Shown here one piece after another: positions 24,082-31,984 of a stretch of 64,000 bases of DNA. The position numbers and the translations under genes are program-made. This DNA is from Clostridiales bacterium. GTDB taxonomy: Bacteria > Bacillota > Clostridia > Lachnospirales > Lachnospiraceae. The notes beneath the pieces were generated by a model. The model did not search any database. It saw only the letters and a program-made list of their open reading frames with translations, and had not been told where the DNA came from. Location: NCBI GenBank assembly GCA_018374355.1, contig JAHAFI010000001.1, positions 1 through 64,000 on the forward strand. Reading direction: 5' to 3'. Position 1 is the first letter of the stretch, and every line of letters begins with the position of its first letter.

Positions 24082-25148
24082 AAAAAGAAAGAGATATTTT
24101 TGCAGTCTGTGATCTTGAGGTAGATTATGCCTATCATTTCATGGAGTATCTGAGCAGAAAGAAAAATATACCCTTTGAGGTGCGGGTATTTACCAGCCCG
24201 GAAGCCTTTCTGGAGTTTGCCGGGCAGCATCCGGTAGAACTGCTCCTGATTTCTGAAAAGGCTATGTGCGACCGGATCCAAAAGGAAAAAATCGGGCAGA
24301 TCATGATTCTTTCCGAGGGGGTGGCTGCAGAGGGGCTGGAAAAATACCCGCAAATCTATAAATACCAGTCGTCCAATCAGGTGATTCGGGAGGCTCTGGC
24401 CTGTTACGGCGCGTCGCATCAAAACGGAGTGAAGGCTTTGCAGACTGCAAAACGGCAGGTGGACATTATTGGAATTTATTCCCCGGTAGGGAGGACGATG
24501 AAAACAACCTTTGCCCTTACGCTGGGACAGATTCTTGCGAAAAATAAGGCGGTACTTTACCTGAATCTGGAGGAGTATTCCGGGTTTGAGTATCTGCTTG
24601 AGCAGACCTATGAACAGACGCTGGGAGATCTTCTCTATTATCTTAGGCAGGGGACTTCCAATCTGGTTCTGAAGATGAGCGGGATGATCCAGTCGATGAA
24701 TAATCTGGATTTCCTTCCGCCGGTACTGTCACCGGAAGATATCCGTCATACTGCGCTGGAAGAATGGGTTCAGCTTTTGCAGGAATTGGTGGATTACAGC
24801 AGCTATGAGGCGATTATTCTGGATATGGGAGACGGAGTTGCCGACTTACACCAGATGCTTGAGCAGTGTACCAGAATTTATATGCCCATACGGACAGATC
24901 CCATGTCTCAGGCGAAGATTACCCAGTTTGAAAATCTTTTAAAACTGTGGAACCGGACGGCAGTCTTGGGAAAGATACGGAAAATCAAGCTTCCGTTTCA
25001 TCGAACCATTCATAAAGGCGCAGGATATCTGGATGATCTTGTGTGGAGTGAACTGGGAGATTTTGTAAGAGAACTGATCCGACAGGAAAAAGGAGAGGGG
25101 GAGAACCAGTGGAAGGAGAATTTTTCGGGGATATTCGACAGGAACTGA
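24078..25148 (+). CDS. TadZ/CpaE-like pilus assembly ATPase
   Basis: 356 residues. Residues 1-120 look like an atypical receiver-like domain (IFAVCDLEVDYAYHFMEYL ... PVELLLISEKA); the rest is a MinD/ParA-type P-loop fold with VDIIGIYSPVGRTMKTTFALTLGQIL as a degenerate Walker A (no GGxGK, Lys-Thr kept) and YEAIILDMGDGVADL as Walker B strand. TadZ proteins localise the Tad machinery at the cell pole. It overlaps the prepilin peptidase by 4 bp and the TadA gene by 40 bp, so the operon is tightly coupled. ATP hydrolysis may be weak because of the altered P-loop. Confidence 0.8.
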   Translation: MKKERDIFAVCDLEVDYAYHFMEYLSRKKNIPFEVRVFTSPEAFLEFAGQHPVELLLISEKAMCDRIQKEKIGQIMILSEGVAAEGLEKYPQIYKYQSSNQVIREALACYGASHQNGVKALQTAKRQVDIIGIYSPVGRTMKTTFALTLGQILAKNKAVLYLNLEEYSGFEYLLEQTYEQTLGDLLYYLRQGTSNLVLKMSGMIQSMNNLDFLPPVLSPEDIRHTALEEWVQLLQELVDYSSYEAIILDMGDGVADLHQMLEQCTRIYMPIRTDPMSQAKITQFENLLKLWNRTAVLGKIRKIKLPFHRTIHKGAGYLDDLVWSELGDFVRELIRQEKGEGENQWKENFSGIFDRN

Positions 25149-26293
25149 TGAAGGAACTGGATCAGGGAAGGGAATGGACCGATATACAGATTCTGGAGAA
25201 AATAGATGATCTTGTGCTGACACGTACCAGACGCAGCCGATTGTCGGTAAAAGAAAAGGAGGAATTGCGGAAATCATTATTTTATTCGGTTCGTAAGCTG
25301 GATATTCTGCAGGAACTGCTGGAGGATGATCAAGTGACAGAGATTATGGTAAACGGTTACCGGAATATTTTTCTGGAAAGAGACGGAAAGAGGATGCGGT
25401 GGAATCGTGCCTTTGTCTCGAAAGAGAAGCTGGAGGATGTGGTGCAGCAGATTGCAGGGAAATGCAACCGGGTGATCAATGAAAATTCACCTATTGTAGA
25501 TGCCCGGCTGGAAAATGGTTCCCGGGTCAATGCAGTTGTCTATCCGGCAGCTTTGGATGGGCCGATACTGACTATACGCCGTTTCCCGGACCATCCGATT
25601 ACTATGGAATGGCTGATCGGGCAAAACAGCATTACCCGGGAGGCAGCAGAATTTCTTGAAAAAATGGTAGCCGCGGGCTATTCCATTCTGATCGGAGGGG
25701 GAACCTCTTCCGGAAAAACTACATTTCTGAATGCATTATCCAATTATATTCCCAAAGATGAAAGAATTATAACAATTGAAGACAGCGCCGAACTTCAGAT
25801 TCAGGGAATTGATAATCTGGTTCGTCTGGAGGCGAAGCCGGCAAATATGGAAGGAAACAGGGAGATCACGATACGGGATCTGATAAAAACAGCTCTCCGG
25901 ATGGCGCCAAACAGAATCGTGGTAGGGGAGATCAGAGGGGCAGAGGCGATTGACCTTTTGCAGGCATGGAACACAGGCCACAGCGGAAGTCTTGGGACAG
26001 CCCATGCAAACAGCAGTAAAGACATGGTCAGCAGAGTGGAGACTATGGTTCTGATGGGAATGAATCTGCCGTTGGAGGCCATACGCAGGCAGATTGCATC
26101 AGGAATCGATTTGATGGTGCATCTGGGGAGATTGAAAGATAAATCCCGGAGAGTGTTGGAAATTGTAGAGGTATTAGGATATGAGGAGGGGGAGGTGAAG
26201 CTGCAGACACTGTTTCAGTGGGATTGGAAGCAGGAATGTCTGTGCAGGATCAATGAGCTATTTCACAAAGAAAAACTGGAATGTCTGCCGTAA
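25109..26293 (+). CDS. tadA: Tad secretion ATPase TadA/CpaF
   Basis: 394 residues from a GTG start at 25109, preceded by GGGGGAG. Hexameric cytoplasmic ATPase that powers Flp pilus assembly. Motifs: ITEIMVNGYRNIFLERDGK (N-terminal domain), RVNAVVYPAALDGPILTIRRF, Walker A GGGTSSGKTTFLNAL (about residue 197), RIITIEDSAELQI (Asp box), RNRIVVGEIRGAEAIDLLQAWNTGHSGSLGTAHANS region with Walker B and His box, and RQIASGIDLMVHLGRLKDKSRRV. The 40-bp overlap with the upstream gene suggests translational coupling. Confidence 0.93.
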   Translation: MEGEFFGDIRQELMKELDQGREWTDIQILEKIDDLVLTRTRRSRLSVKEKEELRKSLFYSVRKLDILQELLEDDQVTEIMVNGYRNIFLERDGKRMRWNRAFVSKEKLEDVVQQIAGKCNRVINENSPIVDARLENGSRVNAVVYPAALDGPILTIRRFPDHPITMEWLIGQNSITREAAEFLEKMVAAGYSILIGGGTSSGKTTFLNALSNYIPKDERIITIEDSAELQIQGIDNLVRLEAKPANMEGNREITIRDLIKTALRMAPNRIVVGEIRGAEAIDLLQAWNTGHSGSLGTAHANSSKDMVSRVETMVLMGMNLPLEAIRRQIASGIDLMVHLGRLKDKSRRVLEIVEVLGYEEGEVKLQTLFQWDWKQECLCRINELFHKEKLECLP

Positions 26294-27047
26294 GAAGCAA
26301 ATGGAAAAGCCGGATTATGAACAGTATGTTTTCAGTATACGGGAGTGGATTGTCTGTCTGACAGAGAGTACGGTGCTGATTTGTGTAGTGAACTATCTGT
26401 GTTATCGTTCATGGTGGGCGTTTCTGGCCGTCATACCGGGAGGAATCTGGTATGCAAAGTGGAAAAAACAGCAAAAGAAAGAGAAGAGGAAGCAGCGACT
26501 GTATTATCACTTTCAGGATGTTCTGCATGGACTGCAGACTGCTGTGGGAGCTGGATACTCCATGGAACATGCAGTATGTGAGTGCAGAAAGGAGCTGGAA
26601 CAGATTTATGGAGAGGATGAAGATCTGGTAAGGGAGCTCACCTATATGGAAATGCAGATGAAGGTGGGAATTCCCGTGGAACAGTTGTTTCTGGATTTAG
26701 GCCAGCGCTCCGGTGTGGAAGATATTAGGAACTTTGGGGAAATCTTCCTGATTTCCAGACGTTCCGGTGGAAACCTGAGAGAGATTATGGAGAAGATGGC
26801 ACGGGTGCTGGGAGAAAAAATTCGGGTACGGAGGGAAATTGAGGTGTGTATTTCCGGTAAACGAGCGGAGCAGATGGTGATGAGTCTGGTGCCGGGAGGG
26901 ATGATTCTGTATATGCAGATGACTTCCGGCGGATTTCTGGATGTGCTGTATAACAACCTGCCGGGGGTTCTGATTATGACGGTTTGCTTAGGTGTCTATC
27001 TGTTCAGCTTCCGAATGGGAAGAAAGATTGTGAGGATTTCCGTATGA
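26253..27047 (+). CDS. tadB: Tad inner membrane platform protein TadB
   Basis: 264 residues if started at 26253 (AGGA just before); an ATG at 26301 is an alternative with a poor binding site. Two N-terminal hydrophobic segments (VLICVVNYLCYRSWWAFLAVIPGGIWYA), a cytoplasmic type II secretion F domain (LHGLQTAVGAGYSMEHAV ... RSGVEDIRNFGEIFLISRRSGGNLREIMEKMARVL) and two C-terminal segments (MSLVPGGMILYMQMTSGGF and VLIMTVCLGVYLFSF) match the GspF-type fold of TadB. It anchors the ATPase complex and drives pilin extraction. Overlaps tadA by 41 bp and tadC by 4 bp. Confidence 0.88.
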   Translation: MSYFTKKNWNVCRKKQMEKPDYEQYVFSIREWIVCLTESTVLICVVNYLCYRSWWAFLAVIPGGIWYAKWKKQQKKEKRKQRLYYHFQDVLHGLQTAVGAGYSMEHAVCECRKELEQIYGEDEDLVRELTYMEMQMKVGIPVEQLFLDLGQRSGVEDIRNFGEIFLISRRSGGNLREIMEKMARVLGEKIRVRREIEVCISGKRAEQMVMSLVPGGMILYMQMTSGGFLDVLYNNLPGVLIMTVCLGVYLFSFRMGRKIVRISV

Positions 27048-28408
27048 TACAGGGGATAGGATGTTTTGGAATCGTTTTGGCGATAACGGTTTGGGTGACA
27101 GTTTGGGGAAGAGAAGAGGAAGGGTTATGGCGGTACCGGGGAATCCGCCGAATGTGGAGAACAGGAAGAAAAAGGGGGTGGAATATTCCTGATTGGCTGG
27201 AAGAATCCATGGTTTTCCGTACATGGCTTCTGCTGTTTGCAGGAAGCGTGCTGCTGGCGGTATGGGGGATTGGTGAGGAGCTTTCTTCGGATGCTCAGGT
27301 TAAAAAGCTGAAGAGACCGGAGTACGGACAGGGAAGTATTCAGGAGGAGCTGAAACTGGAATGGGAGAAAGAAAATGGCCGAAAGGGGGAGGACAGTATG
27401 CTTGTGGAAGTGGGAGAAAAAAGTCTGACGGAAAAAGAAATAAAAGAAAATTTCCGGCGGGTAAAAGAGGATTTGAGTAAAACAGTGCTGGGGGAAAATA
27501 CGTCGGCTGACCGGGTAAACAGGGATTTGCAGTTACCGGAAAAACTGGAAGGCTTTCCGGGGACTGTCAGTTGGAGCAGCAGCAATCCCGAAACTGTGGA
27601 CTGGGAAGGAAAGATTGGGGCTGATATTCCGGAGGAAGGGAAACTGGTATGTCTGAATGCTCTGCTGACATTAGGTGAGGCTGAGGACTCTTATTTTCAA
27701 TATGTGAGAGTATTTCCCCGGGAACAATCCTTTCAGGAGGAGGTACAGCAGTTTTTTGCGAGGGCAAATGAAGAGACGGAAAAGGATTGGATGACGCTGC
27801 CGGAGCAGATTCAGGGAAGGAAACTTTATTGGACAAAAAGCGGGGACAGTACCCGAAAGGGAATAGCTGTTTTACTCTTTCTGTGTCCGTTCCTTCTTTT
27901 GATGAGGGACCGGCAGGCAGTGCAGGAAAAGAAAAAATTGGAACGACAGCAGATGCTGCAGGACTATCCGGATATTTTAAGTAAACTGACCCTTCTTCTA
28001 AGCGCGGGAGTAAATCTCAGGAAGGCGATGGAACGGATAGGGGAAGATTATGTAAACTATAAGAAGGACGGAGAGGTCCGAAAAGCATATGAAGTAATTT
28101 TGGAAATATGCGGAGAGATGGATAGAGGAGTATCAGAGAAAGAAGCATATGAGAGGCTGGGAGAACGCTGTGGTATTTTGCCATACCGGACCCTTTCAGC
28201 GCTGCTGGTGCAGCATTTGCAGAAGGGAAGCCGGGGTATGGAACGAATGCTGGAGGAGGAAGCTCAGAAGGCGCAGGAGCAGCGGCAGCAGCAGGCCAGA
28301 GCTCTGGGAGAGCAGGCGTCAACAAAGCTGCTGGTGCCCATGATTCTTATGCTGATGATCGTATTTGTGATTTTGATGGTTCCCGTATGGCTGACGTTTA
28401 CTTTATAA
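27044..28408 (+). CDS. tadC: Tad platform protein TadC with Ig-like insertion
   Basis: 454 residues from the ATG at 27044, which overlaps the tadB stop (ATGA). The C-terminal part is TadC-like: membrane segment GIAVLLFLCPFLLLMRDR, then the F domain LSKLTLLLSAGVNLRKAMERI ... YRTLSALLVQHLQKGSRGMERMLEEE, and the last segment LLVPMILMLMIVFVILMVPVWLTF. Unusually, a region of about 180 residues lies between the second and third membrane segments. It holds SEKEIKENFRRVKEDLSKTVLGENTS and FPGTVSWSSSNPETVDWEG...LTLGEAEDSYFQYVRVFP, which resembles a bacterial atrophied Ig-like domain. That part should face outside. Normal TadC proteins are near 300 residues. Its role may be contact with the pilus or cell wall (inference). 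Confidence 0.85.
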   Translation: MIQGIGCFGIVLAITVWVTVWGREEEGLWRYRGIRRMWRTGRKRGWNIPDWLEESMVFRTWLLLFAGSVLLAVWGIGEELSSDAQVKKLKRPEYGQGSIQEELKLEWEKENGRKGEDSMLVEVGEKSLTEKEIKENFRRVKEDLSKTVLGENTSADRVNRDLQLPEKLEGFPGTVSWSSSNPETVDWEGKIGADIPEEGKLVCLNALLTLGEAEDSYFQYVRVFPREQSFQEEVQQFFARANEETEKDWMTLPEQIQGRKLYWTKSGDSTRKGIAVLLFLCPFLLLMRDRQAVQEKKKLERQQMLQDYPDILSKLTLLLSAGVNLRKAMERIGEDYVNYKKDGEVRKAYEVILEICGEMDRGVSEKEAYERLGERCGILPYRTLSALLVQHLQKGSRGMERMLEEEAQKAQEQRQQQARALGEQASTKLLVPMILMLMIVFVILMVPVWLTFTL

Positions 28409-28479
28409 CGAAGGCCTGCGATTCGTGTATAGAGGATTGCTGCCGCAGAAATAAGGCAGCGGGAAAGGAGGTGAGAAGG

Positions 28480-28647
28480 ATGACACTGTGGACACGCTTC
28501 TGGACAGAGGAAGATGCGCTGGGAACCGTAGAGCTGATTTTGATCATTGTGGTGTTAATTGGTTTGGTAATGATATTCAAAAAACAGCTCGTCAGTCTCG
28601 TAAATAATATCCTGTCTAAAATTACAAGTCAAAGTAACAGTATCTAA
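28480..28647 (+). CDS. flp: Flp-type major pilin precursor
   Basis: 55 residues from the ATG at 28480, which follows a perfect AAAGGAGG site (28465-28472); the longer frame from 28387 is rejected. Sequence MTLWTRFWTEEDALGTVELI then a hydrophobic helix (LIIVVLIGLVMIFKKQLVSLV) matches Flp1-like pilins of Clostridia. Processing after Ala13 would put the conserved Glu at +5 (LGTVE); processing after Gly15 would put it at +3. The mature pilin of about 40 residues would be assembled by TadA/B/C. The strong binding site fits a major subunit. Confidence 0.88.
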   Translation: MTLWTRFWTEEDALGTVELILIIVVLIGLVMIFKKQLVSLVNNILSKITSQSNSI

Positions 28648-28653
28648 AGGTAA

Positions 28654-28678
28654 ATGAAAGGGACAAAGTCCTGAATAG
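28654..28678 (+). repeat. Fragment of the dispersed hairpin repeat (3' end only), copy I
   Basis: ATGAAAGGGACAAAGTCCTG followed by AATAG matches the 3' ends of copies B and C (ATGAAGGA..AGTCCTGAATAG). Lies between flp and the DUF5702 gene. The match is short, so this is the least certain member. Confidence 0.4.
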
Positions 28679-28719
28679 TTGCGTCTAAGTTACAACAAAT
28701 CAGAAGAGGAGGGTATCCC

Positions 28720-30216
28720 TTGAAGAAAAAAGGCAGTGTTACCATGTTTTTCAGCCTGTTTATGGCAGTATTTCTGGTTCTGGTTCAGGTAATATTCCGC
28801 TCTGTACAGATTGCAGGGGGGAGGGTTCAGGCAGAAGGTGGGGTTGAGGAAGGCTTATATTCCGTGTTTGCCGGGTATGACCGGGAACTTTTTGAAAGAT
28901 ACCATGTGTTTTTTCTGGACGGAGGATATGGAACAGGGAAACTGCAGCCGGGCCGTATGTATCAGGAGATAGAGGAAAGTCTGATGAGCAGCCTCTTTCC
29001 GGGAAAAAGATCAACGGGTATTCGTGGGGAAAATCTGTGGAGATGTTCGAAAGAATCCGGGGCGATTACGGGCTATACACTGGCAACTGATCAGCAGGGA
29101 AAGGCATTTAAGATTCAGGCGGTGGATTACATGAAGGAGACCGCCGGGCTTCAGGGGATACAGCTTCTTTTGGAAAGAGATAAGGTACAGGGGGAGATTG
29201 TAGAACAACAGGAAAGGGAAGGAACCTTAAATCAGGCAAAAGAAGCTCAGAAAACTTATGAGAGGGCAAAGAAAGAGGCGGAGCAGAAGGAAGAATCCCA
29301 AGGAGATTCAGAGACCGAAGGAATCCCCTCGGTTGAAGTTCCTAAGGACTTTGTAAATCCGCTGGAGGTAATCAAACAGTTAAAAACAAGGGGGATTTTA
29401 GCGCTGGTGCTTCCAAACGACACGGAGATTTCTACGGGAAGCATAGAGGGCGAAGCTGCGGCCGAAAAAGGAACGTATCAGACAGGAATGGGTACATTGT
29501 GGTATGGGGAAGACCCGGATACTACAGGAGGTAATCTGATTTTCCGGGAATATATGATGAAGCATCTGGACTGCTATGGAAAACAGCGGAAAGGGGATGG
29601 GGAATCGGCTGATAGGATCATGTATCAGTTGGAATATACGATAGCCGGGAAGGAAACAGACATAGAGAATCTGAAAGCGGTGGTAAACCGGCTGCTGGCA
29701 GTGAGGGAAGCGGCAAATATGGTTTACCTGATGAAGGACCCACTAAGTCAGGCCCGGATTCATGAAATGGCGCTTCTGATTTGTTCCGCTATAGGACTTC
29801 CGTTTCTGGAAGGAGCAGTCAGTCTGGCCTTACAGGCAGCTTGGGCATTTGGGGAAAGTATTCTGGATCTGCGGCAGCTTTTGCAGGGAGGAAATGTTCC
29901 CTTGATTAAAACAGCGGCTGAATGGAAGCTGGCGCTGGAAAATCTAAGCAGCTTTCCTCAGTTATTCGGACAGACACAGGAAAAACAGGAGAAAGGGCTG
30001 TCTTATACAGATTATCTGCGTATACTTCTTTCCTTGGGAAAATCGGAGAAACAGGTACTGCGAACCATGGATATGGTTCAGCAGATTATGAAAACAGAAG
30101 AGCAAAACCCGAATTTCCAAATGGATCTGTGTGTGTCATATCTTCAGGTGGAAATGGGAGTTTCATGCGGAGGAAAGAATTTTTCTATTCAGAGGGACTA
30201 TGGATATGAGATGTAA
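28720..30216 (+). CDS. DUF5702 protein of the Tad locus
   Basis: 498 residues from a TTG start at 28720 with GAGGAGGG 6 bp upstream. The N-terminus (MKKKGSVTMFFSLFMAVFLV) carries one hydrophobic segment with a TadG/pseudopilin-like layout, but the Glu at +5 after Gly is replaced by Phe. A long extracytoplasmic region follows with a coiled-coil, Glu/Lys-rich stretch (about residues 165-200) and blocks KDFVNPLEVIKQLKTRGILALVLP, LEYTIAGKETDIENLKAVVNRLLAVREAANMVYLM and SYTDYLRILLSLGKSEKQVLRTMDMVQ, which are typical of DUF5702 proteins in clostridial Tad loci. Probably a large minor pilin or assembly factor; function is not established. Confidence 0.82.
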   Translation: MKKKGSVTMFFSLFMAVFLVLVQVIFRSVQIAGGRVQAEGGVEEGLYSVFAGYDRELFERYHVFFLDGGYGTGKLQPGRMYQEIEESLMSSLFPGKRSTGIRGENLWRCSKESGAITGYTLATDQQGKAFKIQAVDYMKETAGLQGIQLLLERDKVQGEIVEQQEREGTLNQAKEAQKTYERAKKEAEQKEESQGDSETEGIPSVEVPKDFVNPLEVIKQLKTRGILALVLPNDTEISTGSIEGEAAAEKGTYQTGMGTLWYGEDPDTTGGNLIFREYMMKHLDCYGKQRKGDGESADRIMYQLEYTIAGKETDIENLKAVVNRLLAVREAANMVYLMKDPLSQARIHEMALLICSAIGLPFLEGAVSLALQAAWAFGESILDLRQLLQGGNVPLIKTAAEWKLALENLSSFPQLFGQTQEKQEKGLSYTDYLRILLSLGKSEKQVLRTMDMVQQIMKTEEQNPNFQMDLCVSYLQVEMGVSCGGKNFSIQRDYGYEM

Positions 30217-31171
30217 AAAGAAAAAAACAGACAGGAGCAGATGGAAAAAATTTCGGCAGTACGCCGGAAACCGGAATCCAGAGGAATACCCTTCGGCAGC
30301 CGGGAAAAGAGATGAGAAAACGCTTCAGGCAGAGAAAACGGACCACACCTCCCCGTATTCGTTTGCTGCCGGAATCCGAAGGGTATTTCTCTGGATTCAG
30401 GAAAAAACAAAAAGAAGGCCCGGTTCCCTAACCGTGGAGGCGGCAATTGCCATTCCATTATTTCTTCTGACTGTGAGCAGTATTTTGGGTATTTTGGATA
30501 TTTACAGAGTACAGTCGCTGGTGAAAGCATCCCTTCACCAGAGTGCGCAGGAACTGGGAATGTATGCGTATGTGGGGGAAAACGGGGGAAATTCGCCTGT
30601 GGGTGCAGTATCCTCCGGAGTGTGCGCGGTATATGCAAAAAGCAGGATGCCTGATCTTGGAAAATATGTCAAGGTGTCAACAGCCGGATCTTTTTACCGG
30701 AACGGGGAAATCAACCTGATTGCGAGAGTCGAGTACAGACTTCCTGTGGCTCCGGTTCCCATCCCCGCCATACAACTGAAAAATGAGAGCAGGGTAAAGG
30801 CCTGGATCGGATGGAAAGGGGGTGAAGGAAACGAAGATGAAAACGGTCAATGGGAAGAAATGGTTTATGTTTCTGCCAACGAGAGTGTCTATCATACAGC
30901 TTCCTCATGTACCCATATTAATCTTGCTGTTCATCAGGGAAGTATGGAGAGGGTGGAGGATCTTAGGAATGTATACGGCGGGAAATATCACTGCTGTGAA
31001 AAATGCGGCACTCCTCCAAGCGGTGCAGCCGTGTACTATGGGGAAAAGGGAACCCGGTATCATTGGGATGAAAACTGCAGTGGACTGAAAAGAACCGTAC
31101 GCCTTGTAAAAAAGTCGGAGGTTGCAAAGCTTCATCAGTGTGAACGCTGCAAAGGCAGGGGGCAATCATGA
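30206..31171 (+). CDS. TadE-like pseudopilin with long N-terminal leader and Cys-rich C-terminus
   Basis: 321 residues from the ATG at 30206 (AGAGGG 9 bp before), overlapping the DUF5702 stop. The pseudopilin motif RPGSLTVEAAIAIPLFLLTVSSIL (Gly then SLTVE, Glu at +5) lies only after about 70 hydrophilic residues, whereas TadE proteins normally have 10-20. That leader region is the one carrying a 23-bp inverted repeat in the DNA. The C-terminal part has two CxxC-like pairs (CCEKCG and CERCKG) with SVYHTASSCTHI and RYHWDENCSGLKR, a pattern that suggests a metal-binding or disulfide-stabilised repeat domain. Likely a minor pilin at the tip or base of the Tad pilus. Confidence 0.78.
   Translation: MRCKKKKTDRSRWKKFRQYAGNRNPEEYPSAAGKRDEKTLQAEKTDHTSPYSFAAGIRRVFLWIQEKTKRRPGSLTVEAAIAIPLFLLTVSSILGILDIYRVQSLVKASLHQSAQELGMYAYVGENGGNSPVGAVSSGVCAVYAKSRMPDLGKYVKVSTAGSFYRNGEINLIARVEYRLPVAPVPIPAIQLKNESRVKAWIGWKGGEGNEDENGQWEEMVYVSANESVYHTASSCTHINLAVHQGSMERVEDLRNVYGGKYHCCEKCGTPPSGAAVYYGEKGTRYHWDENCSGLKRTVRLVKKSEVAKLHQCERCKGRGQS
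30274..30398. repeat. 23-bp inverted repeat inside the TadE-like gene
   Basis: Arm 30274-30296 (GAATCCAGAGGAATACCCTT then CGG) and arm 30376-30398 are reverse complements with one mismatch, separated by 79 bp; an inner CGGCAGC/GCTGCCG pair extends the stem. Lies wholly within the unusually long N-terminal coding leader. Confidence 0.8.
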
Positions 31172-31569
31172 GATTATTAAGCGCTGTTTATCTGGTGTGC
31201 AATACTTGGACGGACTGGAAAAAGAGAGAGGTAGATTTGAAATATACGATCCTCTTCATTCTGATTGTAACAATAGTCAATCTGTGGACAGGGAAACCGC
31301 AAAACTGGGCAGGCTTGTTTCCGGGTGGTTTTTTGTGGATTCTGTCCCGGCGGAAAAAGGAAATGCTGGGAAGTGGTGACGGGCCTGTAGTGATGGGGCT
31401 TGGCTGGGCGGTAGGACTGCTTGAAATATGGAAAATACTGACAGGAGCATTTCTTCTTGCAGGATGCGGAGGAATTCTTCTTCTGGCCGCCGGAAAGAGA
31501 AAAACAACAGAGTTTGCGTTTGTTCCGTTTTTATGTATCAGCTTTTTTATAGGAGAGTGGCTAAAATGA
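31168..31569 (+). CDS. Second A24 family prepilin peptidase-like membrane protein
   Basis: 133 residues overlapping the previous stop by 4 bp. It is short and very hydrophobic. The catalytic pattern of A24 peptidases can be seen: Asp16 in NTWTDWKKREV, GxGD in MLGSGDGPVVMGLG (about residue 72) and the C-terminal block FAFVPFLCISFFIG, which matches the PF.PFL ending of the family. It lacks the cytoplasmic methylase part, as do CpaA-type enzymes. Having two A24 proteins in one Tad locus suggests that Flp and the TadE/F pseudopilins are processed by different enzymes. Confidence 0.75.
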   Translation: MRLLSAVYLVCNTWTDWKKREVDLKYTILFILIVTIVNLWTGKPQNWAGLFPGGFLWILSRRKKEMLGSGDGPVVMGLGWAVGLLEIWKILTGAFLLAGCGGILLLAAGKRKTTEFAFVPFLCISFFIGEWLK

Positions 31570-31979
31570 GAAGAAAGGGTTATCTGACAGTGGAAGCATC
31601 ATTAATCCTGTCAATGGCGGTAATTGCTGCGGGCATTATGATTTCCCTGTGCTTATATGTATATCAGAGGTGCTGGTATACCCAGACAGCCTGTGAAACA
31701 GTAATGGAGGGAAGTTTTCTTGGGGTTTTGAAAGGAAATTCACCGCTGGAGGAGGCTAAACAAAAGTGGGAATTACGGAAAAAAGATTTTTACCCGGAAC
31801 CGGAAGGACTTCAGGCAGAGCTTGAAGGAGGAAAAAAAGAAATCCGTTATAAGATTGCCGGGAGGACTCCGGTTTGGGGGAGAAACTTTCTGGAATTTCA
31901 TGGGGAAGCATCCCAAAAGCTGGTGCGCCCTGTTTCATTTATCAGAAAAACAGCAGCTTTGATGGAAATGGGAGAGTGA
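31566..31979 (+). CDS. TadE/TadF-like pseudopilin
   Basis: 137 residues from the ATG at 31566, which overlaps the previous stop (ATGA); a longer frame from 31428 has no binding site. The start MRRKGYLTVEASLILSMAVIAAGIMISL is a textbook pseudopilin leader: Gly5, Glu at +5, then a hydrophobic helix. The rest is hydrophilic and would be outside (PVWGRNFLEFHGEASQKLVRPVSFIR). It would be cleaved by one of the two A24 peptidases and serve as a minor pilin. Confidence 0.8.
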   Translation: MRRKGYLTVEASLILSMAVIAAGIMISLCLYVYQRCWYTQTACETVMEGSFLGVLKGNSPLEEAKQKWELRKKDFYPEPEGLQAELEGGKKEIRYKIAGRTPVWGRNFLEFHGEASQKLVRPVSFIRKTAALMEMGE

Positions 31980-31984
31980 AGGAA

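Noticed and set aside
28387..28479. Longer start for the Flp pilin
   Set aside because: The perfect AAAGGAGG lies within this stretch, before ATG 28480; the extension would add a Cys-rich segment absent from Flp pilins.
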